Source: JANMCE01 sp031410595 (GTDB lineage Bacteria > Actinomycetota > Acidimicrobiia > Acidimicrobiales > Ilumatobacteraceae). Taken from it: 64,000 nucleotides of DNA. Position 1 is the stretch's first letter. The number at the start of each line of letters is the position of its first letter. Location: assembly GCA_031410595.1 (NCBI GenBank), contig JANNZM010000144.1:26936-90935 (forward strand). The letters are read 5' to 3'. The notes beneath the pieces were generated by a model. It worked only from the letters and a program-made list of their open reading frames with translations, made no database searches and was not told where the DNA came from. Position numbers and translations under genes: made by a program. Of this stretch, positions 41,688 through 51,157 are shown piece after piece.

Positions 41688-42544
41688 CAGAGGTTCTCGA
41701 AGGCGCCGGTACGTCGGGCGGTGAGCAAGTAGGCGATCATCACGGCAACAGCCACAAGCGCGAAGGCGGCGGCGAACGGGATGTTGTTCACGCCGAAGTT
41801 GTCGTACACGACGTTACCGATCATCTGCGATTTTCCGCCCACGATCTTCACCGTGATGTAGTCGCCCAGCGTGAGCGAGAACGTGAAGATCGACCCCGCC
41901 ACGATGGACGGAAGCAGCAGGGGGAACACCACACTACGCATGGTGCGGTTGCCGCGGGCGCCCAGGTCAGACGACGCTTCCAACAACGAGTTGGGCAGAC
42001 GATCGAGCCCAGCGTAGATCGGCAACACCATGTACGGCAGCCATAGATAGGCCAAGGCAACCGTCGTGGCAACGAGACCGAAGCCGGGTGAGGAGCCGAA
42101 AGTGTTCTTGAGCACTCCACTGCCCGAATCGAAGATCGCTCGCCACGCGTAGCCCTTCACCAGATAGCTTGCCCACAGCGGCATGAGCACGCCGACCACG
42201 AGAAGGTTACGGGCGCGAGGCTTGGCGACTTTAGCCATGAAGATAGCCATCGGTAGCGCAATGGAAAGGTCAAGCAGCGTGACCGCCGTGGCGATGAGCA
42301 CGGTGCGAATGGTGATGGATCGGTAGACCGCTGTCTTGGCCAGTTCGGAGAAGTTCTGGCCTCCGATCGTTTTCACGATGTCGCTGGTGAATGGGTCGGT
42401 CTTGTAGAGCGCCGTAAGGAACAGCGCAGCAAGTGAACCCAAATACGCCAGCACCAGCCACGTCACGGGTGCCGCGAGCAGGAGCCCGAGCCCCGTCCGT
42501 GGGTGGCGATGGAGGTACCGAGAAAGCGATGCGGAGGCCGACAT
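41687..42544 (-). CDS. potB: Spermidine/putrescine-type ABC transporter permease (PotB-like)
   Basis: 285 residues from ATG 42544, which begins just before the first membrane helix (LGLLLAAPVTWLVLAYLGSL); an upstream frame runs into the binding-protein gene and is rejected. The EAA loop reads LLEASSDLGARGNRTMRSVV. It forms the channel with the PotC-like protein. It follows the binding-protein gene by 13 bp. Confidence 0.87.
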   Translation of the reverse strand: MSASASLSRYLHRHPRTGLGLLLAAPVTWLVLAYLGSLAALFLTALYKTDPFTSDIVKTIGGQNFSELAKTAVYRSITIRTVLIATAVTLLDLSIALPMAIFMAKVAKPRARNLLVVGVLMPLWASYLVKGYAWRAIFDSGSGVLKNTFGSSPGFGLVATTVALAYLWLPYMVLPIYAGLDRLPNSLLEASSDLGARGNRTMRSVVFPLLLPSIVAGSIFTFSLTLGDYITVKIVGGKSQMIGNVVYDNFGVNNIPFAAAFALVAVAVMIAYLLTARRTGAFENL

Positions 42545-42557
42545 GCAGGTGTTGCGA

Positions 42558-43730
42558 TCAGCCCTTGATTTCCGTCCAGGCCTTGGTCCACTCGGCATAG
42601 TCCTTGCAGACCGCGCCGCGGCCATCAAGGCAGGCCTTGGTCGGTGTCGTCCAGTACCAGACCTTCTTGAAATACTCCTCGTCGGCGGCGTGGAAGGTGT
42701 CGCAGAACTTCGCATCGGACGTCTTGCCGCACGCGAGCCTGTTGGACGGCGCCTCACCGAAGTACTCAGCGACCGCGGCATTCGCTTCGGGCGAGATGAT
42801 GTAGTTCATCCAGAGATACGCGCAGTTCGGGTTCTTCGCCTTCGATGAGATCATCCACGTGTCGGACCAACCCGTTGAGCCTTCGTTCGGAAGGATGGTG
42901 TCCACCTTCGTTCCTTCGCCTTGGGCGCCGTTGGCGATGACCTGCCACGTTGTGCCGAGCACGGTGGAGCCAGTCTTAAAGGCGGCCTGCGTCTTCAGGT
43001 AGTCGCTCCAGTACTCACCGATGACTGTCTTTTGCTTCTTCAACAGGTCAACGGCGGCGGTGAACTGCTTATCGTCGAGCGCGTAGGGGTTCTTGATGCC
43101 GAGGTCAGGCTTGGTGTTCATCAGATACAGCGCGGCGTCGGCGATGTAGATGGGTGAGTCGTAGGCCGTGATCGCACCCTTGTACGGGGACTTGTCGTCG
43201 AACACCGCCGACCAACTGGTCGGCGCCGGCGTGACCTTCTCGGTATTCCACATCAGCAGGTTGGCACCACGGCCGTGAGGAATGCCATACGCCTTGCCAC
43301 CGCTGGAATTCCACTTCTGCATCTTCAGGCTGTCGAAGACGTCCTTGTAGTTCCCAATGAGCGCGGTGTTGATAGGCGCAACGTCACCACCGGCGATCAG
43401 TCGAAGGGTGGCGTCGCCCGAGGCGGACACAACGTCGTAGCCACCGGCTTTCATAAGCGACACCATCTCATCGGAGGTGTTGCCGATTTTCGAGTTGACC
43501 TTGCAGCCGGTGTCGGCAGTGAACTTGGTGACCCAGTCGACCTTCGGGTCGTTCTGGCCGCTCTCGACATAGCCGGCCCAGTTGATGATGTTGACCTGGC
43601 CTTCGCCCTTGCCGAGCTTGGACAGCGCGCCGCCACCGCTTGAGCTGGTCGAGCCACACGCTGGCAGCGCAAGCCCGGCAACGCTGAGACCAACCAGAGC
43701 TGTGGCAAATCGTGATGTGTTGAACGTCAT
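42558..43730 (-). CDS. Extracellular solute-binding lipoprotein (PotD-like)
   Basis: 390 residues. A lipoprotein signal peptide has the lipobox LALPAC with Cys25, followed by a Ser/Gly linker. The mature part has the type 2 periplasmic-binding fold of polyamine-binding proteins (NIINWAGYVESGQNDP, GYDVVSASGDATLRLI). It captures the substrate for the PotBC-like channel. Its ATG overlaps the ATPase stop by four bases. Polyamine or a related cation is likely; this is not proved. Confidence 0.86.
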   Translation of the reverse strand: MTFNTSRFATALVGLSVAGLALPACGSTSSSGGGALSKLGKGEGQVNIINWAGYVESGQNDPKVDWVTKFTADTGCKVNSKIGNTSDEMVSLMKAGGYDVVSASGDATLRLIAGGDVAPINTALIGNYKDVFDSLKMQKWNSSGGKAYGIPHGRGANLLMWNTEKVTPAPTSWSAVFDDKSPYKGAITAYDSPIYIADAALYLMNTKPDLGIKNPYALDDKQFTAAVDLLKKQKTVIGEYWSDYLKTQAAFKTGSTVLGTTWQVIANGAQGEGTKVDTILPNEGSTGWSDTWMISSKAKNPNCAYLWMNYIISPEANAAVAEYFGEAPSNRLACGKTSDAKFCDTFHAADEEYFKKVWYWTTPTKACLDGRGAVCKDYAEWTKAWTEIKG

Positions 43731-44752
43731 TGTTCTCCCCTTACGAGTGTTGGAAGTTGGTACTGGTGCTCAGGCGACCAGCGAAGGCCCGTTCGTCGGC
43801 CGCGGGCTGCGGTGACGTCGGAGGACATGGTCGTGAGATTCTGTTGAGTGACGACAAGTTCGGTGCCGTCGTCGAGCCGTACCCGATAGCGGGTGTCGGC
43901 ACCGAGGTACTGCACCTCGGTGATGGTGGCGTCCGTCGTGCCGGTGCCAACATCGGTGAGCGCAATTTTTTCGGGCCGAACGGTAAACGTGGTGCCGTCA
44001 CGAGTAATGAGATTCGACGTGCCGACGAAGCCCGCCACAAACGCAGTGGCCGGACGTTCATACATTTCGGCCGGCGTGCCGACCTGCTCCATCTTGCCAG
44101 CGTTGAACACGGCGATGCGGTCGCTCATGGTGAGCGCTTCTTCCTGATCGTGAGTGACGAACAGAAACGTGATGCCGACCGATCGCTGGATCTGCTTCAG
44201 CTCGATCTGCATGTCCTCGCGCAGCTTCAGATCCAACGCGCCGAGAGGTTCGTCGAGCAGCAGTACTTTCGGTCGATTCACCAGTGCCCGAGCCAGCGCA
44301 ACACGTTGCCGTTGACCACCCGAAAGCTGATTGGGCTTTCGACCACCGAACGAGCCGAGCTGCACGCTTTCCAGCGCTTCGCCCACGCGCTGGTCCCGTT
44401 CCTTGCGGTCGACCTTCTTCACCATCAACCCGTAAGCCACGTTCTGGGCGACAGTCATGTGAGGGAAGAGGGCATAGTCCTGGAAGACCGTGTTGACGTC
44501 ACGGTCGAAAGGCGGAAGGTGCGTGACGTCTTGGCCATCGAGCAGGATCGCTCCGGCCGTGGGCATCTCGAAACCGGCCACCATTCGAAGCATGGTGGTT
44601 TTGCCGGAGCCCGACGGACCCAGCATGGAGAAGAACTCGCCGGATGCGATCTCAAGATCAACCCCGTCGACGGCAATGGTGCCACCGTTCGATGGATCCC
44701 CGAAGACCTTGCGCACGCCGACGAAGCGAATTGCCGCTTCCGACCCGGTCAT
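43727..44752 (-). CDS. potA: ABC transporter ATP-binding protein (PotA-like)
   Basis: 341 residues. Walker A GPSGSGKTTML is near residue 45, signature LSGGQRQRVALARAL, Walker B VLLLDEPLGALD, and the H-loop FLFVTHDQEEALTMS. A C-terminal TOBE-like domain (TFTVRPEKIALTD) marks the PotA/MalK group. It leads the operon, whose 85-bp leader separates it from smc. Confidence 0.9.
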   Translation of the reverse strand: MTGSEAAIRFVGVRKVFGDPSNGGTIAVDGVDLEIASGEFFSMLGPSGSGKTTMLRMVAGFEMPTAGAILLDGQDVTHLPPFDRDVNTVFQDYALFPHMTVAQNVAYGLMVKKVDRKERDQRVGEALESVQLGSFGGRKPNQLSGGQRQRVALARALVNRPKVLLLDEPLGALDLKLREDMQIELKQIQRSVGITFLFVTHDQEEALTMSDRIAVFNAGKMEQVGTPAEMYERPATAFVAGFVGTSNLITRDGTTFTVRPEKIALTDVGTGTTDATITEVQYLGADTRYRVRLDDGTELVVTQQNLTTMSSDVTAARGRRTGLRWSPEHQYQLPTLVRGEQ

Positions 44753-44837
44753 GTTGTGCTCTCACATCCCCTGATGAACTTGCTTGAAGCGACATTAGCC
44801 ACAACGGCAGGTGCCCTTAAACATTTCGTACAGGTAG

Positions 44838-47800
44838 TTACGAGCGAGCGGAGACCTTCTCGGACACAATCTTGCTGGAGCCACCCGGTTGCATGGTGAC
44901 ACCAAAAAGGCAGTCACCCGCTTCCATGGTGCGTTTCTGGTGGGAAACAATGAGCAACTGCGCCTCGCTGCGGAACTCGTTCACCAGGCCCAGGAAGCGG
45001 TGCAGGTTCACATCGTCGAGCGCGGCCTCCACTTCGTCCATCACGTAGAACGGGGAAGGACGACTGCGGAAGACGGCGAACAGGAACGCCAGCGCAGTAA
45101 GCGAACGCTCACCACCCGACAGCAGGGAGAGCTTCTTGACGTTCTTTCCCGACGGCTTGGCTTCGACCTCGATGCCGGTGCGCAACATGTCATCGGGCTG
45201 GGTGAGGATGAGCTTGCCCTGTCCACCGGGGAACAGCATGGCGAAGAGCAGATCGAAATTGCGGCTCACGTCGGCAAAGGCTTCAGCGAACACTCGCTGA
45301 ATCTCGTCGTCGATGGCTTTGATAACTCCGGACAACTCACGACGGGTGGTCTTCACGTCCTCGAGCTGAGCTTCGAGGAAGGTGTGGCGTTCCTGCAGAG
45401 CGGTGAACTCTTCGAGGGCGAGCGGGTTGATGGGACCCATGATGCGCAGTTCACGCTCGAGGTCTCGCATGCGCGCGTCGGGCTTGGAGCCCTCGGGAAG
45501 TCCTTCGGGCAGCTCGGCCAGCATCGCGACCTCGGGGTCGACATCAAGGTCGCGTCGCAACGTTTCGATAGTGGCTTGGAGGCGAGCCGACACTTCGGCC
45601 TGCTCGATCTCGATGCGATGCAGCAGCTCGCGTCTCTCGGTGAGGTGCTTGTCGAGCGCGCTACGTTCACGCCGCATGCTTTCCAGCGCCGACGACACGG
45701 CCCTGGCCTGCTCGGATTGCTGGCGACGACGCTGCTGCAGGTCGGACAGCTCACCATCGAGGATGGTCCTGCGGGACTCCACCACGACGAGCAGCCGGTC
45801 GATCGCCCCAACACTGCGTTCGAGACGACCACGTTTCTCCTGCGCATCGGCGCGGGCCGTGACGTCGGCTTCGAGCCGTGCTTCGGTCTCAGTCAGACGA
45901 CGTCGAAGAAAGCCCTGACGCTCCTGCAGGCCCGCACCGCGCACCTCGAACTCCTTGCGGAGCTGGGCGACGTTGGCGACTTTGCGGTCGAGCTCGGTGC
46001 GGGCTTCCTGCGCCGCTCGGGCATGGGCAACCTCCGCGGTCTCGTCGGCTTCAAGCGTGGGCAGCAACACTTCTAGCTCAGTGATGCGGGTGCGATCACG
46101 CTCGATACGCTCATCGAGATCCTTCGCTGAACCCGACAGCGACTCTGCTTCCGTGGCCGCCTCACGACGCTCGGCCTGCGAGCGACCGAGTGCGTCGGCG
46201 GAAGCGGTGAAGCGGGTGTCGTTTACGTCGAGGCGACGGGTGAGGTCGTTTTCTCGCTGGCTGATGACCTGCAGTTCGGCCCGAGCCGACGTGAGCGTGG
46301 CATCGCACTGGGCCAGGTGCTCGGCCGTGGCTGCAGCCTTCGTTTGGGCCTCTTCGAGCGCTGCGCCCGTGGCGCCAGCACTGGCCACGCCGACACGCCA
46401 GCCCTGGCGACCGAAACGATCACCGGTCTGGGTGACGACCACCGCGGTCGGGTGCGCAAGCGCGGTCTGGACAGCGACTTCCCAGCCGCCTTCCACTGCG
46501 ACAGCGGAGCCAATGAGGCCGTCGAGTAGGCGGGAGACCGCAGCGTTGTTGCTACGCACATGGTTGCGCACCGCTTCACCGATGGCCGGGGGCGATAGCG
46601 CCGGAAGGCCGTTGTCGAGGGCCAGCACGGCGCCGGGGGTGTTGTGTTGGTGGAGCATGGCGAGGGCCCGACGAGCTGCGGGTAGGCCGTCGACCACGAC
46701 CGCCGACAACGCCTCACCGGCTGCGGCTTCGAACGCGGTTTCCCACCCGGCGTCAATCTCCACGAGGTCGAGCAGGGTACCGACGACGCCATCAACATCG
46801 GCGAGTCGTTCCGCCCCGGCCCGGGCGCGAGCGGCGTCGAGGGCCAGCGCCAGCGCGTCGGTTCGGGCCGTCCACGTGGCGTGATCGCCTTGCGCGGCAC
46901 GCAGCTGGGCTTCGCTTGTTGCGACCAGATCGGCTGCGGTGACCCGAGCAGCCTCGGCTTCACCGAGCTCGGCAACCAATGGCTGCTCGCTGGCTTCAGC
47001 CTCTTCACATTCGGTGCGGTAACGCTCGATCTCGCTCTGCAAGCGGGAGACGCGCTCGTCGAGTGCCCGCATGCGTGCGGCCATGCGTGAGCTTTCGCTG
47101 GTGCCGCGATCCAGCGACGAACGCAACGTGCGCAGCTCGCCTCGGACTTCGGCGGCGGCTCCGGCCGCGGTCGTGCCGAGCGCCAACTCGACGGGAGCGT
47201 GATCATCCTTAAAGCGACCGCGTTCGGCCGCCAGCTCGGCTTCGGCTTCGTGCAGTTCGGCCTCATCGGGCCCGAGGCGTTCGAGGCCCGCTTCAACGTC
47301 CACCAGCTCGGTGGAAAGCCGCGCCGCTTCCGATTCGAGGTTGGCCACCACGCCCGTATCCATCAGTCGGCCGCGGTCGCGCTCAAGCGAACGACGACGC
47401 TCGGCAAGCACGGCTCCGAGACCACGTACGCGTTCGGACAGCTGCTCGGCACGTGTGAGCTGATCACCAAGGTCGAAGCCACCCATCGCTGCCAGCTGGG
47501 CTTCGGTGGAAATGATTTCGCCTTCCAGCCGGGCGAGGCTTTCTTGCACCGTGCCCTGGTTCTGCGAGTGGTCGGTGCTCTCGGCCAATAGCGTGGCGAG
47601 GCGATCACGATGCTGCGCCACTTCTCGTCCGGCCAGATACAAACGCAGGCCGTTCAGCTCCTTCACCAAGTCACCGTGACGCTTGGCGGCCTCGGCCTGA
47701 CGCTCGAGCGGACGCAACTGACGACGCACTTCGCGCAGCAGATCCTGCACGCGTAACAGGTTCCCTTCGGTGGCTTCGAGGCGACGCTCGGCCTTCTCCT

Positions 47801-48320
47801 TGCGCTTGCGATATTTCAGCACCCCAGCAGCTTCTTCGATGATGGAGCGGCGGTCTTCGGGCCGGGCGTTCAGCACCGCGTCGATTTGGCCCTGGCTGAC
47901 AATCACGTGCTGCTGACGGCCGACGCCGGAGTCACTCAGCAGGTCCTGCACGTCAAGCAGGCGAACGGGCGCCCCGTTGATCTGGTACTCGCTCTCGCCC
48001 GTGCGGAACAGGGTGCGGGTGATGGTGACTTCGGTGAAGTCGATGGGCAACAAGCCCGAGGAATTGTCGAGCGTGAGGCTCACCTCGGCCCGGCCAAGCG
48101 CCGGCCGCTTGGCTGTTCCGGCGAAGATGACGTCGTCCATCTTCTGGCTTCGAACTGCACTCGGCGCTTGGGCGCCGAGTACCCAGGCAATGGCGTCGAC
48201 CACGTTCGATTTGCCGGAACCGTTGGGACCGACAACGACAGTCACCCCCGGCTCAAGCGTGAGCGTGGTGGAGTCGGCGAAGGACTTGAACCCCTTGAGG
48301 GTGAGCGCTTTTAGGAACAC
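44838..48320 (-). CDS. smc: Chromosome segregation protein SMC
   Basis: 1160 residues. The N-terminal ATP head has VVGPNGSGKSNVVDAIAWVL. Two long coiled coils flank a hinge at about residues 500-650 (VVGTLLDLVEIDAGWETAFE). The C-terminal head carries the signature LSGGERSLTALAFLFAVF and Walker B FYVMDEVEAALDD. The dimer, with ScpAB, loads at parS sites and organises the chromosome. It starts at GTG. The gene is intact over its whole length, which argues against a generally error-rich sequence. Confidence 0.96.
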   Translation of the reverse strand: MFLKALTLKGFKSFADSTTLTLEPGVTVVVGPNGSGKSNVVDAIAWVLGAQAPSAVRSQKMDDVIFAGTAKRPALGRAEVSLTLDNSSGLLPIDFTEVTITRTLFRTGESEYQINGAPVRLLDVQDLLSDSGVGRQQHVIVSQGQIDAVLNARPEDRRSIIEEAAGVLKYRKRKEKAERRLEATEGNLLRVQDLLREVRRQLRPLERQAEAAKRHGDLVKELNGLRLYLAGREVAQHRDRLATLLAESTDHSQNQGTVQESLARLEGEIISTEAQLAAMGGFDLGDQLTRAEQLSERVRGLGAVLAERRRSLERDRGRLMDTGVVANLESEAARLSTELVDVEAGLERLGPDEAELHEAEAELAAERGRFKDDHAPVELALGTTAAGAAAEVRGELRTLRSSLDRGTSESSRMAARMRALDERVSRLQSEIERYRTECEEAEASEQPLVAELGEAEAARVTAADLVATSEAQLRAAQGDHATWTARTDALALALDAARARAGAERLADVDGVVGTLLDLVEIDAGWETAFEAAAGEALSAVVVDGLPAARRALAMLHQHNTPGAVLALDNGLPALSPPAIGEAVRNHVRSNNAAVSRLLDGLIGSAVAVEGGWEVAVQTALAHPTAVVVTQTGDRFGRQGWRVGVASAGATGAALEEAQTKAAATAEHLAQCDATLTSARAELQVISQRENDLTRRLDVNDTRFTASADALGRSQAERREAATEAESLSGSAKDLDERIERDRTRITELEVLLPTLEADETAEVAHARAAQEARTELDRKVANVAQLRKEFEVRGAGLQERQGFLRRRLTETEARLEADVTARADAQEKRGRLERSVGAIDRLLVVVESRRTILDGELSDLQQRRRQQSEQARAVSSALESMRRERSALDKHLTERRELLHRIEIEQAEVSARLQATIETLRRDLDVDPEVAMLAELPEGLPEGSKPDARMRDLERELRIMGPINPLALEEFTALQERHTFLEAQLEDVKTTRRELSGVIKAIDDEIQRVFAEAFADVSRNFDLLFAMLFPGGQGKLILTQPDDMLRTGIEVEAKPSGKNVKKLSLLSGGERSLTALAFLFAVFRSRPSPFYVMDEVEAALDDVNLHRFLGLVNEFRSEAQLLIVSHQKRTMEAGDCLFGVTMQPGGSSKIVSEKVSARS

Positions 48321-48403
48321 AGAAACCCAAACAAAGATCCGTCAACACGGCCGGAAACCGCCTCGGACCCTACCAGGACCGGCGACAGCCAGACCGCCCC
48401 ACG

Positions 48404-48523
48404 TTCGCGCACCTCACCGTTCGCGCAAAGACGGCATTCCATTCGCGCATAAGCCCGAAAAGTGAGCCAGAGCCAGCCTCACGCGGCGTAATGCGCGAAC
48501 AAACCGGTCGTTATGCGCGAATG
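48404..48523. repeat. Inverted 8-mer array TTCGCGCA/TGCGCGAA, copy 1, with 13-bp inverted termini
   Basis: Forward TTCGCGCA at 48404, 48420 and 48442 (the last two 22 bp apart) face inverted TGCGCGAA at 48492 and 48514 (22 bp apart). The core, 48440-48523, is bounded by CATTCGCGCATAA and its exact reverse complement and contains a GTGAG/CTCAC stem. Its last 39 bp are identical to the copy at 51071-51155. Same orientation as that copy. Confidence 0.85.
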
Positions 48524-48533
48524 ACCCGGCTGT

Positions 48534-50469
48534 TCAGCCCTTCGGGAGAGGCTTGAGGCGGCTGGCTTTGACGCCATCGGTGGTGATGAGGTGCCCCGAG
48601 GCGGTTTGGACAGGGACGTCAACGAGGGAGGTAGTGGGCATCCCCGTGCTGATCCATGTGTCGGCAGAGCGGTACTGGAGATTGCGGCCGTTCGTCATCG
48701 CCGGACCGCTGTCGCCCACCCAGTGACCATCGACAACCCACAGGAATGTGGCCGAGTTACCTCCCCACAGGAAGTCGACCGTGTCGCCTGTCGGTACGAA
48801 CTGATTGGCACCGTTCAACCGAGACGTTGGCGCTGGGTTATGGAAATCGACCGTGGTGAGCAGTACATCTTGACCGATGACCAAAACCATCGAGTCGGAC
48901 GGGATGGTCGGAACTGGCAGCCATGCGCTGGCTTTTGTGTCGAAGATTGCGAGGGTCGATCCGCCCCCAAGTATCCAGTTCGAGCCTCGCACCACCGACT
49001 TCAGTGCGGGGTGATCTGCGTGGAGAGTCGTTGGCGATTCGAGCACCCGCCACGTCTTTTGAGTAGGTGAGTACGCGAAGGTTTGCCCTAGGTAATCCAT
49101 TGCGTAGAGTTCGCTGCCAATCCATGCCATGGCCGTACCGATGTCGGGGTTGCCGCGCATGCGGGGGAGCGTGGCCCACATCTTGGATGATGGAGTGAAC
49201 GACAACAGTTCGCCAGTTGCGGCGATCAGGAACAGATCCGTGCCCGTCCAGGCAGACGGCAAACCCGATGTCAAGGCAACCGGAGCATCAGGGATCGACT
49301 GCCAGGCCGTTCCAGTCGCATTCAACACTCGACCGTCACGCAGGTTGCCCGTCGCTACCTGATCCCAGCCGCTGGCACCGCCGACCACAAGGACCTGGTC
49401 GCCCATCGCCGCAACCAGCGGCAGAACCCGCTTGCTCAAACCGGTATTCGGCAGCGCCTCCCACAGATCAGCCGTTGCGGGCGGGCCGGTGGGGGCGGGC
49501 TTTGAATAGCCGAGCTTCAGGCAGGGGGCGTGCCGGATCCGGTGTCGAGGCAATTGTTCATGTGGTCGGCGGCGCTTGCCAGCCATGTTGTTCCGGAGCG
49601 GTTGAAGATACGGAATGCGGTCTGGGCCGCAAACGGCTCTGCCGCTCGGGAGCTTCCGGCAGCGATGTCCCCTCGGCAATGATCGATGGCTACGTTCAGG
49701 AGATGGGTCGGTTGATAGCCCTCGGCGGCATCGGCCGCCTCGATGGCGTCGAGAATGCCGGCATAGTCGCACTCCTCGCCGCTTGGCAGCCGCACAATCG
49801 GGTCGGTTGCGAGCGTGACCGCGGCCATGAACATGGTGCCGTCGGTCGTCAGTCGTGTCGCCGGGGTGATGGTTGAGCGGGAGGCGGTGATCGGTCCCTT
49901 GATCTCGCTGGGAAGGGCCTGGCCAATAGCGGCCATGGGGTGCGGCGTGCGCACGACAAAGCTCATCCCGGCCAACTCGTCGGGAAGTGGCGTGAGACAA
50001 AAGGTACGCGAGGTGGCTTCAGCGGTGAACCGTAGACACCGGATACTGCCACTTTCGGTCGAGACGTCGAGCGTCCAAGCCAGCCACCTGTCGCACCCGA
50101 GATGACCTGCTGCGGCTGCGTGAACGCCAAGGGATCACTGGTTGTCAGGACGGGCGTGGTGGTCGCTGGCGTTACGGACGTCTGGGGCGTAGCGGTTCCT
50201 GGGGGCTCGGTCACGGAAGTCGACGCAGTGCCGTCAGAGGTCTGCACCGTCGACGTTGCCGTTGTGGTCGGTGTGTTCGCGACCAGCATGTGATCGGGCG
50301 CGCTTTGGCTTCGGACGATGGCGGTGAGGCCGCCGGCTCCGGCGAGAAGGGCCACAACGACCAGGGCTGGGCCGACGCGGCGAGGTTGGGGGATGAAGGG
50401 GCGGGCGGGGACAGGCATGGTGGCCAGTTCATCCGAGGCGTGATTGAGGAAGTCGTCTAGGTCAGGCAT
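48534..50469 (-). pseudogene. Membrane-anchored kelch-like partner of a sigma factor, broken by two frameshifts
   Basis: Three consecutive frames make one plausible protein of about 645 residues. From ATG 50469: a cytoplasmic N-terminus (MPDLDDFLNHASDELATM), one transmembrane helix (ALVVVALLAGAGGLTAIV) and a Ser/Thr/Pro linker. After a break near 50088 the reading continues as WLAWTLDVSTESGSIRCLRF to the GGGGG at 49524-49528, then as LKLGYSKPAPTGPP into kelch-like blades (VLPLVAAMGDQVLVVGGASG, TAMAWIGSELYAMDYLGQTF). Each break is repaired by adding one base. It overlaps the sigma gene by 8 bp. Real decay or sequence error are both possible. Confidence 0.6.
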
Positions 50470-51000
50470 GGGAGGTCGCTCCTATCTTGGAGGTAAGGGC
50501 CGCTCGGGCCCGGCGGAGGTGGGTTTTCACGGTTTCTTGGCCGCAGTCGAGAATTTCGGCGGCATCTTGGATGGATCGGTCCTCGATGAGCACGAGTGCG
50601 GCGACCTGGGCTTGGCGAGCGGGCAGTGCCCGAATGGCATCCCATATCTCAGATGTCGATGTGGTCCACGGCATTTCCTGGATGGGTTCTCGTCGCAAGC
50701 GCAGGATCAGCCGAGCCTCCGTCGACTTCCGCCGGGCGACCGACATGGCGCGGTTTATGGCGATTCGGCGCACGAACGGGTCCGGGCGTTCGTAGGTGCT
50801 GACGGTCGCCCATCGCCGGTGCACGACGAGAAACGCGTCCTGCGTCAGTTCCTCGGCCACATCCCGGCGGCCCGGCCCGTGAGGACGACGAGCAGTCGGA
50901 CGATCCCGGCGTATTCCCGCCGATACAGCTCATCAAACGACCAAACCGGAGCGACATGCACCTCGCCCCCAGTGTCGACCGACTCCGCTGCCATGTGCAT
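50462..51000 (-). pseudogene. ECF sigma factor (SigE-like), frameshifted
   Basis: From ATG 51000 the frame reads HVAPVWSFDELYRREYAGIV to LTGRAAGMW, then hits a stop. One frame over, the sigma continues as DVAEELTQDAFLVVHRRW (region 2), then LPARQAQVAALVLIEDRSIQ and ILDCGQETVKTHLRRARA (region 4). The break lies near 50866 and is repaired by one extra base. GAGG lies 4 nt upstream of the start. With the downstream membrane gene it would form a sigma/anti-sigma pair. As sequenced, the product is not functional. Confidence 0.7.
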
Positions 51001-51070
51001 ACATCCTCACACGCGCAGGTCACCCGATTCGGTTACACAAATCCTTCACGATGACCGAAGGCAGGTGGGC

Positions 51071-51155
51071 CATTCGCGCATAAGCCCCCAAAGTGAGCCG
51101 GAGCCAGCCACATCCCGGCGTAATGCGCGAACAAACCGGTCGTTATGCGCGAATG
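51071..51155. repeat. Inverted-terminus element, copy 2 (85 bp)
   Basis: Bounded by CATTCGCGCATAA and its exact reverse complement. Forward TTCGCGCA at 51073; inverted TGCGCGAA at 51124 and 51146 (22 bp apart). An internal GCCGG/CCGGC stem. About 90 percent identical to copy 1 at 48440-48523, with the last 39 bp identical and in the same orientation. It sits 2 bp from the mutM stop. No target duplication is evident. Confidence 0.85.
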
Positions 51156-51157
51156 CG

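Noticed and set aside
48404..48523. CRISPR array
   Set aside because: Repeats are only 8 bp, occur in both orientations, have no distinct spacers and no cas genes are near.
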